Source: Liolophura sinensis (taxonomy: Eukaryota; Mollusca; Polyplacophora; Chitonida; Chitonidae). From it: a stretch of DNA of 64,000 nt. The notes under the pieces are model-generated. The model was not told the DNA's origin and did no database searches. It was given only the letters and a program-made list of their open reading frames with translations. This document shows positions 10,520-22,880 of this stretch, piece after piece. The DNA is taken from the NCBI RefSeq assembly GCF_032854445.1, contig NC_088303.1, forward strand, positions 28,563,265 to 28,627,264, read 5' to 3'. Position 1 is the first letter of the stretch; each line of letters opens with the position of its first letter. Made by a program: the position numbers and the translations under genes.

Positions 10520-12600
10520 AGCAACGAAAGCTTTCTTTTGTTGCTTAGGATCGCAAACATTGTGTATGAAACTCAAAGATCAATGAATTTAAAAAAGAAT
10601 ACTCAAATATCGATCGATGGGCAAAATTAGATAACAACCCGTCAATTCTATCCAGACATATCAGCAGTGCCTTTGAAGTTGTTTTTTCCTTCTGTGTACT
10701 GCAACCACATTAAATGTTAAATTTGTTTTGTAAGGTGGTATTTATCGTGCTCTGTTCCTTCTACTCAAGAAAACGGGAACAGTGCTTAGACTGTAATATT
10801 TACACGATGTACATTACTACAGACAGACCAAGGTATCCAGATCTTGATAGCCAGCTCACTGCGAAGTGTTTTCAAAGGCTGTGGTCACTCTATAGAACTT
10901 ACAATCCTGATAAAGATTCGCGTGTCAATACTGTGGCGATCTGTCCTTAACTTGACGTTATGTCCTCTTTGGGTCTTATTGTTAACACGTCTCTATATAT
11001 TATTAATTTATTTGACTAGTGGTTAACCCCGTGCTCAACAACTTTTTACTTATACCACGACTGCATGGTTTCTTGGTGGAGGAAACTGGAGTGCCCAGAT
11101 TAATCTACTGAAGTAACCGTGCGCTGCCATTTGATATTTAATTTCTAATTAATGGCAATACTTTATCATGTGGTTTACTTATCGAATGTGCTAAGCTATA
11201 ATCATTTAGTTGAAACAATCTATGCTTCGAAAGAGACACCAGTATAACCAACTATCATTCAAATGGACGTTTCAAGTCAATACACATTTGTACAATGCCT
11301 ACAGATGTTATATATGAGCAGACATAAACTGTCTTTGAGCATTCAGCATTTAAAGTATTGGACAAAGGTGGAGTCATGCTTTTATGGGATTTCGTGTTCT
11401 TAAAATTGTCTACATCAAACGTAGTGACAAAAAAATCAGACACTTTCGGGTAAGGTCCTTTTTTGATGTAGAGGTCAAAATATGTCTGATCACAGAACAG
11501 AAGCTTATAAAATGAAAGAAAACAAAAAATAACTCAGTGGTACATATGTACTTCAAAACTTTGGGCGGACAGGTGCGCAAATCTGGGCCTTTTCATTATC
11601 TAGAGTGGTCTATAATGCTTTGAATGGATTGGCTGAATAAGGGTCCCAGTGGTGATTTGAAGGCATCATTTATCCTAGGTTATAAAAAACCCAGTGACTT
11701 TTCATATCTTTCACATCAATCTGTCAAATACAAGTCGACAGACTACTGGCGACATCAGCCAGATCTTAATTGATCTATATATTCCTGTTTCCTTCTGAAT
11801 GAAAGCCTTGATAAAAAATAAAAGTTAATGCAAAAAATGATTAGAAACTGTGTTTTGCGTATAGTTTAAAAAAAAAACTGACGTTCGAAAGGTCAAATGA
11901 TGGCTTCCAGTCTATAAATATTACCGAACGTCCAAGAAGACGGAATACAAGTGACAACAACGGCTCCATCATCTCACTTGAGACCCATCAACTGACGCGT
12001 AAAGAGACCTAGCTGGAAAGATTTTCGAAGAACTAGGGGAACATACACCTAATGGAACCTAACACATGTAACTGTATTCCTGCCTTTGGGCGATAGGTTC
12101 ACTGGTTTTGTTCTTCCGGTCGACTGGCAACTATCGTCAGATACAGATGGATTTGGCTTCTTAGTCAAACTCAACTGTCTTTGGCAGACGGATACAGGCC
12201 CCAGTTATGACTTCCTGGTTCGAGAGCAAATGTAGTCCCAGCTATTTTAGGGCCAGTTTTTTTTTCTTGCATATTTTTGTGGTATTTGCAAATCAGCATC
12301 TGGAGTTTATTATGATGTTTATATCGGGTTAAACTCGGGCGACTTTATATGTATAAAAACAGCAAACACAATATATAGTCTGCATCGCTGTGGAACATCC
12401 AGACCACTGTTGTGCTTAACAGGCTAAAAATCAAGACCTTTATATATGATGCCCTCTCGGATGCTTACCTGAAATGTTTCACATGACGATTAACACCGGG
12501 CAAGGGTTTTCGGGAGACTTGTAGATTCGGAGACTGCTCAGTTAAAATGGATGTTAATAGATGGGGAACGTTGCCCAGGTCGGTCCAAGTGGTGAACTCC
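10520..12600. other. Anonymous AT-rich DNA
   Basis: Short frames of 60-78 codons at 10714-11026 and 11255-11443 have no recognisable domains and no convincing initiation context. I see no transposon ends, tandem arrays or RNA genes here. Confidence 0.5.
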
Positions 12601-12690
12601 TTTGTTTTGGGTACTGACCCAGCAATTATTGACCTGGAACGGCCTTCTTGATTGAGGGCTTGCTTACGAATGTCTGTTTCGACGCATAGA
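12601..12690 (+). pseudogene. Decayed protein-coding fragment (AIIDLERPS copy 1)
   Basis: The frame A-I-I-D-L-E-R-P-S (12622-12648) is followed by a TGA, then a one-base shift, then a stretch matching tgtctgtttcgacgcatag. The counterpart at 44121-44213 has TTA at the TGA position and stays open. Over the nine shared codons the two copies differ only at third positions, all silent. The parent protein is not recognised, and it could be a transposon ORF or a host gene fragment. Confidence 0.45.
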
Positions 12691-12699
12691 TTAGACTAA

Positions 12700-15684
12700 C
12701 CAGCTCTACAACGTATCGGTAGAGAATAGTGTTCTTTGAAACACCCTAAAACCGACTTGTTTAGGCGGGAAATGTTCCTCACTTTAGATTAAAGCAGCCT
12801 AATAGCGGGATGGTTCGAGTGGGCCACGTTTACGTGGATGTACAGATGGTTCTGTACGGTAAATAATATATTGAAATGCTGGTCCTTAGTTCCTGTGAAA
12901 GATGCTGATAAAATTGGTGATCCATCAGTCTTTCCCCTTGATCAATGTTGTACATCGGATTAGCATATTACCTGATTTTTGGATTGAGTATATCGAGGTT
13001 TAAAGCATTACCTACACCGTACATAATGTCACATGTACTAATTCTGTTGGAAGATGACATTGTTGCTGTTGACTTTGTTGTTGTTCTTCTTCAGTATGGT
13101 GTTCTTCTTATGTTTGGTTCTGAGATGCACGCCTTAGAAATCCACCTGCGTCCCATTTTCTGACCGCATATACGCCTTTTTTTCTTGTTAAAATCTATAT
13201 TGGATGGACACCGATAGAGAACCTTTTTACTTCCTCCTAACCACGCCCTGTATTACAAAGGCGCAGACAGTGACGTAGCAAGATGACTCACTTCGCTTCG
13301 TTACCCAGTTGCCTCGCTATACCTTGCAATACCTTGCTATAAATCGTTGCCTCGCTGCCTCGCCTTGTATTAGAAAGGTCGAGGTAGCGAAAGGGCCTCC
13401 ATTTGCTTCCATTTTTCAGGGTTTTTGCGCACAGAATCATTACGTATATAAATTGTGCCTTTGTGCCATTTACTGTTTTATTTCAGTAATCTCCCATTAG
13501 CGTGTGTTTTAGTACTGAGGAGATAGTGTTTAAAGGAGAGTGTTTTTACCATTTATTATTGCTTTGTTTTTTTTGCTTTTGTTTTGAATCTCATGAATAT
13601 AAAATGAATATGTTCAATGCAAGTGGAATACCTGACTTCATAACATATCAGATAAAAGTTTCTGTTTTGAAAGATAAAATTTAATGTCGATGCAGCGTAA
13701 CTTTGTGTTGTTTTTCACTCCTTGCGATTTCACGTGTTTAGGTAAACCATTGCAAGTATTAGCAGTATCTATGTTTCTATCTCTTGTTTTTTCTCGTCTT
13801 GGCGGATATAGCATACTGGTTAAGTCTTTACCAGATGTTTACGTACTCATTTCTGTTCATTTCAATACTACCGTGTAGCCACATAAATACCTCGCCCATG
13901 TGTATGTGTGCTAAGGGGTACGATGGTTCCAAGTATAACATGTACACACTAACCTTATAACGAACTGTGAACGAACTGTTTTCGAAGATATGTCGCTTGA
14001 AGACCTAGTGGGAAAATTTCGATAAGATGTTAATTAAAGATTGAGTTTCATGTATGCATGTGTTTGGGAGATTACGTTAAAGTTTCACCCATGATATATC
14101 CTTCTGGGGATCTGGAGAAAACACATGTGGAGTGATAGTGACACCTTTCAACGCAGTTATGGATGGTTGGGTCAAGTACAAGACGGAATGCTTGTGGCCA
14201 GAAAATCCGAGAATTTATTTGTAATTAGGCCATACCAGTTGATCACATACCATGTAGTTTTCATGAGTGGAAGAAACCAGTATTGGTGGATGAGAAGTTG
14301 TCTACAAAAAGGGTTCCACGGGCGTTGTCGACCGACTGCTTATTGTTAGCAATATTCCACGATCAACGAATGACTATTTCTCTGAAGGCGAAATGTGTGG
14401 TTGAGCTATATGTGACCCAGCGAAATGGTCTTCGTGTGTCTGTATGTGTAAGATGCACCTACTTAAGTATTCACATGAACAGTTAGGAAATAACCCTAAA
14501 TGAGGCCGAGATTCACTGGCAATACGTGTGACCATTTGCCAACTACATGTATCACACTGTCATTACTGCTCTGATTTTATTCTCCATACTGTAGTCTTCT
14601 ATGTTATAAGTTGGCGAGAAGTAGGATGAGACAATATGAACAGCCTGACACGTTTGAATGACGAATGTTTCCTGTGTTCTAACGCGATGCACACGTGTTG
14701 GTTCTTCACACGCTGCCATATGCTTAACGCGCGTATTCAGATATGGCTCATATATATTCACTGCAGTCGGTTTATCGGTGTATTCATTCCCAGTAATTTA
14801 CAAGAAGTCTAGTTGCGTATAGAATTCAAAAAAATCTTACCACTGAAACTAATGATGAGCGGAGTGTGCACACTTTCTATGACACTGGAAGACTTAATGA
14901 TTAGATCAGCTTCACTTATCTCATCCATCTCTTCGAGGTGCGTCACTTAGGCTCCGGTGGGTAGGTAGTGTTGCTGTCGATTTGAGACGCTTTGGCGCAC
15001 CTGTACAAGTTCCCTGGAAATGGATACTTTGTATAATCTTGGGAAAAGTGGAAATTATTGCTCGTTTTGACGGAAGAGAAGTTAAAATACACCCAGAAGT
15101 ATATATAATAAACGATATAAATATTACTCGCTGCATACTTTTCTTTAGTCACGTGTTGTAATGGTGCGTGACATCGCTAGCCTCGATGATACAGGCGCAT
15201 TTCTGCTGACCATTTCAATGATTTAAGCTCTTAATCACAGAGATCCAATAAATGGTCTTATGACTCCATATCTACAAAATACTCCAGTGCAAAGTCTTGT
15301 GATTTTGTTAAATTCTTTAGAAGTTGCGACTTTTATTTGACAGCTTTGTTTGACTTACTTTTTCTGAAGATTCTCACGTAAGGCCTTACCAGACAGATTT
15401 CATACCTAAATGAATATATTCTACCATTTGCTGACCCCTGTTTAACCTAAAATGACTACATACTTTGTTCGATCCAGACAGATGATGATTATATGGCTCG
15501 TCACAAAAATTCTTAGGTAATGACGGGCTTCACAGTAATGACTACTTCAAAGGCAGCTTAAAAGTCATTGAATTGATCCTGTCTGGTTTGATAATTTCTG
15601 ACTGTCCGTAATATCACAAGCATTTTTGTGTCAAGCAATATATTCACACTCCACGATGAAATGACAATTCCAATACAACTAAAG
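12700..15684. other. Anonymous DNA with several short frames
   Basis: It contains a diverged duplication at 13240-13385 (cctgtattacaaagg and cttgtattagaaagg blocks with intervening ttgcctcgctata-like echoes). Unremarkable frames of 60-75 codons occur at 12945-13163, 13309-13878, 14125-14486 and 14552-15152. None shows a domain, a conserved start or paired splice signals, so none is called. Confidence 0.5.
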
Positions 15685-15965
15685 ATGTGCAGCATAGAGT
15701 GTAAGACCAGAGCAGCTACGACAGTGTGAATGCTGGTAAATGGTCACATGTAAGCGGTGAAACACGGTCTCTTGTCAATTACTTCAGTCAGGGTTTTATT
15801 GTAAATAAATAAACAGTAGTATTTTTACGCGCTCCCTGGTCCCATGGTTTAAGCAGAATTAGGTAAAATAGATATGTATTGATTTTAATTGCAATATATT
15901 AGATGTCACTGGTCTAGAATTACTCAAGTGCTGTGTTATCATGACATTTAAGATACAACCACGTT
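15685..15965 (+). repeat. Dispersed repeat R, copy 1
   Basis: It shares an acgacagtgtgaatgctggtaaatggtca block, a ttaagcagaatta block, taattgcaat and a ggtctagaattactcaa block with the two adjacent copies at 21225-21670. There is no coding potential. It may be a non-autonomous transposon, but I could not define its ends. Confidence 0.7.
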
Positions 15966-16194
15966 AAAGGAATACAAAGTGGAAATTGTATTAAGGATAC
16001 TCAGTCAATCACGTTCACTGACTATTTTTTTATACTACAGTTAACAAAACGCTCTTGTCGGCAAATATGGACAGGACGTTTACGGTCTGTCGTGATCTGT
16101 CTCAGAAACTAGGAGCTGTATAAACATCCTGGCTTAGTACATCAACATGGTGTTTTCATGAACAGTTGAAATCAAAGTACGAGTGTATGTATAT

Positions 16195-16545
16195 ATTATT
16201 GTACATTAACGTCGTACTTAACACTTTTTCAGCCACATGACAAAGAGGACTTAAGTGTATGTACATATACTGTTCTTCTAGTGGCAGAGTGAGTCCATGC
16301 CACCAGAGTGCTGCCGCCACTGAACTATCATTCCGAACGTAACAAACATGATACCCCGCCCAGTCATTATACTAGCACCGGACCAACCAGTCATGTTTCC
16401 TTTCTCTAACCTCTCAGTGCTGAAGGCAAAGTGACGCAGCAGTAAGTACCATTTTTAAAGCATTTGCAGGTATGACCCGACCAAACTTCGCTGCGGAGGC
16501 TCTTGCCATTGGGCCACCGAAGCGCTCAAAGCACAGCTGAGATAC
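16195..16545 (-). mobile_element. SINE family 2, diverged copy
   Basis: On the plus strand it runs from a ttaacgtcgtacttaac tail-proximal motif through gtggcagagtgagtcca, gccgccactgaactatcatt and cattatactagcaccggacc to a tgacccgaccaaac region, where the tRNA-like box B lies in better copies. The same order of blocks is seen at 22560-22880 and 56427-56793. Confidence 0.65.
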
Positions 16546-16731
16546 ATATGTTCATACTTTGCCTGGAAATTATTCACGGAATGCAAGTTTAAAAATTGAT
16601 TTGGATGTTACTGGCTGCCTTTCATCCAACACTGGAAACTGATACTTTCTTCTCTGTTACATGTTACAAGTTTTATTTACTGTTAAATATATATTGTTTC
16701 CTACGCGTTCCTGTACGAAGTGCTGTTTTAG

Positions 16732-16816
16732 AATGTTTTCAAAATGAGCCTTGCGAATATCTTCTTCCACCCTCCATGGCTAACGAGTGGTATACCAATG
16801 TCGGACTTCTGTGGAG
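16732..16816 (+). other. Candidate 85-nt exon with CFQNEPC and EWYTNVG motifs (copy C)
   Basis: An excellent acceptor (tgctgttttag) precedes an open segment encoding C-F-Q-N-E-P-C-E-Y and N-E-W-Y-T-N-V-G-L-L-W. It ends at AG|GTAATT, a plausible donor. This is the least damaged of four related segments. An ATG at 16605 would give an open frame through the whole region, but the intervening hydrophobic stretch is probably a translated polypyrimidine tract. The two cysteines five residues apart and the Trp-Tyr suggest a secreted or extracellular module, which is inference only. I cannot name a family. Confidence 0.4.
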
Positions 16817-17487
16817 GTAATTGTTGCTAATAAGCCATTAGATAAATACTTAAAATATAACTCTAATTGAGACAAATTGATGTGAGGCCACATATCCCAC
16901 TGTCTTCGCTGTTGTGGTTTCACTCTCCCTGTCGTAGTCTTTTATAGTCATGCTTAGATACATCATTGCTGCGGAAGACTCATAAACGATCAAGAAAAGT
17001 TTATTTAGTTTACATAGGATTTAGGCCCTATATGTGGCTCGTACAGCGGCGTCTTTATTCAGGGCTAATTTGTTACACTGTTTATGAAACTTGGTGGATT
17101 ATGTGAATGTAATAAGTTCAGTTTACAAACATGTTATTAGACACTTTTCATAGTGTTCACTACAAAGCATACGGGATGATCGATGAGGCCTGAGGGGATT
17201 ATTTTATACATCAATCAAAAAAGTTGCCGTGGTTTAATGGCCATGGAGTCAGAAAAGTATAACCGTCAAAGAAAGATAAGTGGGTTAATCATATATACAC
17301 TGAAATTGAGTTGGTTATATCAATGGCAGTCCGCTGAGAAACATATGTTCTGAAACCCATCAAGATAATGTATCACTAAGGACATGTCTACCCGGCGAAG
17401 AAAAAAGCATTAAGCAATGTTTTCGTAAATAGGAGGCCCTCTTTTTATGCAATGCCAAAAGAATTTTACTGACAGAGTTATGAGTGA

Positions 17488-17820
17488 GGAAACTCGTCTT
17501 ACCCTGACTGTTCCGCATGGTGTTTGTCATCAGTAACTTTGCCCTTGGAGTCTGTGCCAGGTCTTGGTGTTCTACCCAGGCAAGCTGATTTTCACGTAAA
17601 CATGGAGCAGACCCGGTTTACGAAGTGGAGAAATTATCAACAATCACGTAGGCTACCACCAAAGTCATATCCTATTCTGGTTTCTAGTCACGGTGGTTGG
17701 ATCAGTAATCTACAAGGCGAGATGCAGTTTCACCATGCCGGTTTTCCTGGTACGCATACACGTACACCCGGCCGGAGTTGTGCACGAAGAATGGTGTATC
17801 GCATAATGCTGCAATACTAA
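17488..17820 (+). other. Unrecognised open frame of about 110 codons without ATG start
   Basis: The frame is open from 17488 to a TAA at 17818-17820 and has more even base use than its surroundings. It has no start codon near its 5' end, no domain and no partner exon. It abuts the SINE tail at 17822. It could be a remnant coding segment or chance. Confidence 0.2.
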
Positions 17821-17821
17821 C

Positions 17822-17878
17822 ATTTATTTATTTATTTATTTGATTGATGTTTTACGCCATACTCAAGAATATTCTCCA
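17822..17878 (-). mobile_element. SINE family 1, 3' end only
   Basis: A (ttta)n tail plus gattgatgttttacgcc and atactcaagaatattctcc is the exact complement of the family tail block. The rest of the element is absent. Confidence 0.8.
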
Positions 17879-18123
17879 TTTTGTGCCAGACGTTAAAAGG
17901 AGAGCAGCTCATTTACAATACAATTCACTAAACTGTCAACAAATGTTACTGTAAAACTACACCAATTGTTTTAGCAAAATATCAAGTAGGTGCCCCCATT
18001 CATTCTGGATATACTGATTAAGTGATTTGGATGGCATGCAGCACAACCTACATTTTATACCTTTCTTTCAAAAGAGGCTGACCTTCCCAGTCTTTTATTA
18101 CAGCCACATACATGACAATGATC

Positions 18124-18296
18124 ATGTTGGCTTCCTCTCCAGCCGTATGTGGGAAGGTCTGACAGCAACCTGCGGATGGTCGTGGATTTCCTGCGGGCTC
18201 TGCCCGGTTTCCTACCACCAAAATGCTGACCACCGTAGTATAAGTGAAATATTCTTGAGTACGGCGTAAAACACCAATCAAATAAATAAATAAATA
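18124..18296 (+). mobile_element. SINE family 1, 5'-truncated
   Basis: It holds the body motifs ggcttcctctcc, gtgggaaggtctgacagcaa, cctgcggatggtcgtgg, gggctctgcccggtttcc and agtacggcgtaaaacacc, and ends in aataaataaataaat. The tRNA head is missing. Confidence 0.9.
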
Positions 18297-19330
18297 ACAT
18301 CACCAGGAAAAGATGACAGTATTCGTACACTCAACAAATGACAACAAAAGTATTTACGAACTATTCCGGGTTAATCAAAACATAGCTATATCGATCTATT
18401 CACTGCGCAATCAGTTCAATACTGAATACTGAATACTTCAAGGCTTTGGCAAATGACCCAGCCGAGAAGCTCTTTGGAGAGAAGAGTGGCACAGAATGGA
18501 TCTGATCACAAACACACAACTGTTGACATACACCTGCTTGACGATTTTACTACCCTCATGGTTTTATTCTAATTCATTTTGCCATTAATTACGGTTTAAT
18601 ACTATATGACCTTGGCCTCTGAACAGAAAAGCTTTTAAAAACTGAATTTGTAAGTATCATTCGTTAAGTATACTTTCATGCTATAATGCTATAATTTTTG
18701 TCTTATATTATTTGATTATATATTTCTCCAGTTAAAAATAAAAAAAATAAACTCTCGACGAAAATATCTTCATCAGATTTTATGGTCTGAAAGCAAATAC
18801 GAAAGAGGCGATAAGTTAATCTATAATATTTAAGGTTCAGGCACAAATTAAATTTGTGGACTGATGAGTAACTTTACAGGGATAAGGTACTACCAAGATG
18901 AATTTTTGCGATGTTTTTTTTTTTAATTCTGATACGCTAATGTAACGGAAGTGTTGACAGGTCCATTTTCAGGGGTTAGCAGGTCAGTTGGTTTTCGTTG
19001 CGCCTGTCGATTTTGAACGATCCCACCAGCTTGAATTTGACAACCTGTTTCCAGACCACGACAACGGCCTTAGCAGTCCGAATTACTGTGCCATTACCGT
19101 CTATTAGACAGAACTACTTGTCTTAAAACGAAGAGGTAACCGAGTTTGTCGATTCTACATCAAACTACAGGGGCGACTGCCTCACCGGAAGCTACTCATC
19201 CGCATGTCCGTAATCACTAGGACCAGTGGGTGTTCTATTTCTTTGCAATTTCAAGTGTTTTTTGTTCGAACTCGCCCGTTGAGAATGTCAGTGGACACAT
19301 TTATCTTTTGGCCGTAGCTTGCAGCTCTAT

Positions 19331-19373
19331 GAGAATTTATTTACTTGATTGGTGTTTTACGCCATGCTCTATG
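19331..19373 (-). mobile_element. SINE family 1 tail fragment
   Basis: A tatttacttgattggtgttt block plus tacgccatgctc is the complement of the SINE/LINE tail. A (ctg/ttg)n-like run at about 19390-19415 follows. Confidence 0.7.
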
Positions 19374-20210
19374 AGAAGGCGCCAGTCCGGTTGCTGTTGC
19401 CGCTGTTGTTGTTGTTGAACATGTTCTTCTTATTTCTGATTGTTTTTGAAACACCCATTTGTCGCTGTTTGTTACCGTATTGGTCACTGTTTTCCATAGT
19501 GCGCAATGTATCACTGATTTCATGTCACTGTTTTACTCGACAACTAAATAAAATGTAAAAGTATGGAGAATTTTACTAAAGAAGGCTTTTCCATGGTTTT
19601 CTTGACTAAAACCTCGCTCTTGCCAGAGTTCACTGGATTTGCGTGACCTCTGTGGCCTGATGATTATCCATAACGTGACTTTCACCAACAACGCCAAGTC
19701 TGGCATTATATGATAAATAGGACAAGTCATTTTTGTATAGCGTCGTTACATTCAGTCATTGTTATTAATGAGAATCGCCTGGATCACGCTAATGACAGTC
19801 AAACACAATATGTTGTTATCATCCTTGAGCATACTACATTGCTATTTTTAACATCAACGTCACTTTACCGTTACATCCACATTCGTTCTAAACCAGTCAG
19901 TTTGACAATTTTCTAGTTTGACTTTTATGTGTAGCCTAAACCTTGTGCGTTTCAGATTACATGATACTTTCAGTTTCTATACTAGATTGTAGCGAACCAC
20001 AACTTAGGGCTACATGATAAATTCTTATGTAAATGACTACTGACAATTGCTCATAAAAGTACAGAGGGCATATTGTGCAGATTTTCCACACTTTATAATA
20101 ACACATCAGTGCATGGTCAGCGAAAGGATGTTGTTTAACCCGGGGGCTTACATTTCGTATTTCAAGCAAATTAACGAATAATCCTTCACTACAAATTTAT
20201 GTGATTTCAC

Positions 20211-20438
20211 GCTATGCTGGTTATTTACTTCCTAACTAGTGGCTGTAATTTGCTTTTTAGGCTATACTGGTTGATTAGCTTCGGAAATACTGGTTAATTG
20301 GCTTCCACACAACTGATTCATTGCATTTACACGACTGGTTCATTTACCTCTGAACTACCCTTAATTCCTTTTTACATTACGGCTTAACTGCCCCTGAACT
20401 ACTGGTCCAATTGTTTTTGCACTACTGATTAGTTTGCA
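20211..20438. repeat. Degenerate 22-23-bp minisatellite, about 10 units
   Basis: Units follow a loose consensus of actggttaattngcttc plus a few bases (for example atactggttgattagcttcg, atactggttaattggcttcc, cgactggttcatttacctct, actactggtccaattgtttt). The spacing stays at 22-23 bp despite strong divergence, so it is an old array. Confidence 0.7.
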
Positions 20439-21224
20439 CAAACCCAGCTCTTTATTGTACTGATTTTGATATATCACACCACATTTCTTTTTGACTGTAG
20501 GCTGTGTTTGGTCTGCACATAGAGATAACCACCCATGAATTACGCCGTTTTAACTCAAGTGATAAGGAACAATTTTGGGATCATCTTATAACGTGTCTTT
20601 TTTCTGATCTTGCAAAATCGTTCTGATCTTACATACCCACGTCTTGTTTTTTCACATCTGATATTACCAAACGAAAGCTGATTTCTTTCATTTGTACACT
20701 TTGTCCACCATTCACAACGTTTGTGTCTTCGTTTGTTTCATATTCGGCAAACGTTAAAACAACCAACCCTGATTTAATACCTACACAACGTAGTGTGAGC
20801 TGGCACACATCATACCACCAACGGCCAATAATTCCAGTGACAGAGCGCGAGTCAAGTCGATGTTGATAAAATGGGTTTTCTATGCTCAGCTCTGGATCGG
20901 CCCTGGTATAATGACTAGAAATTATTTACCCTTGCTTTGACACGTGTCGGTGATCAGTGCGGACACATGTCAATAAAACGAGCCCTATGAATCGGCACCT
21001 TGTATGACTAACAAGGCGTAAAAGGCGTTCTGCTTGTCCAATACCGACCAAAGACTAGTTAATCCATACAGAATATTCCGATAGCGGTTAGGTAGGCCTA
21101 ATAGTCCGGCGTGCCACTCTCTCGTGGAGCAAAGGCAAGAGTAAATCAACGACTTATTTGAAGAAAGCACGAAGTCACCATTGTCCAGCGTGCGTGACCA
21201 AGAGCACTGTATAACAAGTATGAA

Positions 21225-21670
21225 AGATCACAGTACAGAGAGAAACACCAGAACATTGACGACAGTGTGATGGCTGGTAAATAGTAATCGGTGAAATCAC
21301 GCCCTTGTCAGTTTACCTGGGTTGTGTTTTTCATGTAAATACTTTAAGTTACACGACACATATCACCATGGATTAAGCAGAATTAAATAAAACTGAAATG
21401 ATAGTAATTGCAATTTATTATACGTCACTGATCCAGTAGACCCGGCTTACAATATACAATACAGTGCAATATTTAAGATAACAGTACGGAGAGTAACACA
21501 AGAACAACGACGACAATGTGATTGGCAAATGGTCAAGTAACCGGTGAAAATCCTAACAGGATGACTTGAGCAGAATTAGGTTAAAAAGACCAGTGGTCTT
21601 AATTGCAATGACACGTCCTTGGTCTAGAATTACTCAAAATACTGTGTTGCCATCACATTTAACAATCTAA
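21225..21670 (+). repeat. Dispersed repeat R, copies 2 and 3 in tandem
   Basis: Copy 2 (about 21225-21470) and copy 3 (about 21471-21670) share acagtacrgagagwaacac, a gacgacartgtgat block, ggtgaaa, gcagaatta and taattgcaat, and correspond to 15685-15965. Copies 1 and 3 share the ggtctagaattactcaa end. Confidence 0.7.
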
Positions 21671-22084
21671 TAATGCAAAAGGGGAAATTCCCATGCGTCT
21701 CGAAAGAGCGTGATGTTTTCTCAACGCCTTTGATGAAACTTCTACACAGGAATACTGCTCCGATTCCTAACTATGCCAAACTAAGAGATAGCTGGCGACA
21801 GTTTATATTTGTAGCTTCTGCGTTGAATTTGGCGCAGCTGTGATTTCCTCGGCAAATGGCACTGTCTTCCGCAGTTGTCAAACACTGACTTTGATAGATC
21901 GGTATGCGACATACAAAAACTTCAAAGTTCATATCAAAACAAGTTGCCAAATGGAACTGTTGAAATTTGACGATTTGTTGACCAGTTCATCAGAATTTTT
22001 CCACCCTTCCCTGAATACCACCGGGCATAATTAATTTCTAATTACGATTTTTTGAAGCATTTTGCACTTACTTGTTTGGCAAAC

Positions 22085-22137
22085 AAGTATTTTGACACCC
22101 ACCCCACAACCCCCCACCACCACCCCTCCCCCTTTTA
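22085..22137 (-). other. C-rich tract, G-quadruplex potential on the minus strand
   Basis: Runs of three to six C separated by short A or T spacers occur around 22099-22135. The complementary strand therefore has at least four G runs with short loops. Confidence 0.5.
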
Positions 22138-22218
22138 AGTTGATATTTTTAGTCTAGCTATGATTTTCAGATTTTGATAAGATTTAAAAATATTGAGAGT
22201 GTTATAAAACCAAGCTTT

Positions 22219-22322
22219 CATGGTTTCTTTGCCGTTCACTCCTCGCCACGATAAACATCTTATACAGGTGCGGGCTGGTTTCTTTGCTGTCCACTTCCCG
22301 TCACGATAAACATCCTATATGA
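22219..22322. repeat. Two-copy tandem repeat, period about 52-55 bp
   Basis: The blocks tggtttctttgccgttcact and cacgataaacatcttata repeat as tggtttctttgctgtccact and cacgataaacatcctata immediately downstream. Confidence 0.75.
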
Positions 22323-22559
22323 AGATTGATTCTAGAATATATAATGTTGTTGCAACGTGATATTATACGTTACTGAAAACAAAATAACCCGCTACACTAT
22401 CACGCAGAAGCATTCTGTTAGAATAACATAAAAAGTCATACATACAAATATAACATAATGTTTGTAGAAATAACATCACACCGAAAACCTAATATTCTTT
22501 TAATTTTTACAGCTTAGATGATGATATCAAGTTTTCCTCCACATTCGAAGCGTATGTAT

Positions 22560-22880
22560 GCTTAGGGGTTTTACGCCCTATTTAACAATTTTGATGACTA
22601 GGAGTCATTAGGTATATATACATACACTGAGTCTTCTTGTGGCAGGGCAAGTCCTTGTCACCAAAAATTGCTGCTGTCACTGAAGTATCATGCGGAATAC
22701 CAGACATAACACCCCACCCAACCACGTTATACTGACACCTGCTCTATTCCAAACCCTGAACGTCAAGCGGGCAACGAAACAAGTGCAAGTGCAAAGTCTT
22801 TGGCATGATCCGACCCGGGTTTGATCCCGGATTTCCTAATCTCTTTCAGTGGTTGGGACATACGTGGTTGTGTGTTTAAT
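22560..22880 (-). mobile_element. SINE family 2
   Basis: It shows the same block order as the copy at 16.2-16.5 kb: tgtggcagggcaagtcc, gctgctgtcactgaagtatc, aacaccccacccaacc and gttatactgacacc. It then has a clear box B complement (gggtttgatcccgg) at the right, so the tRNA-like promoter end is on the right and the element points left. Confidence 0.75.

Noticed and set aside
16605-16731. Signal peptide before the EWYTNVG motif
   Set aside because: The hydrophobic residues come from a T/C-rich tract ending in AG, which is better read as a splice acceptor.
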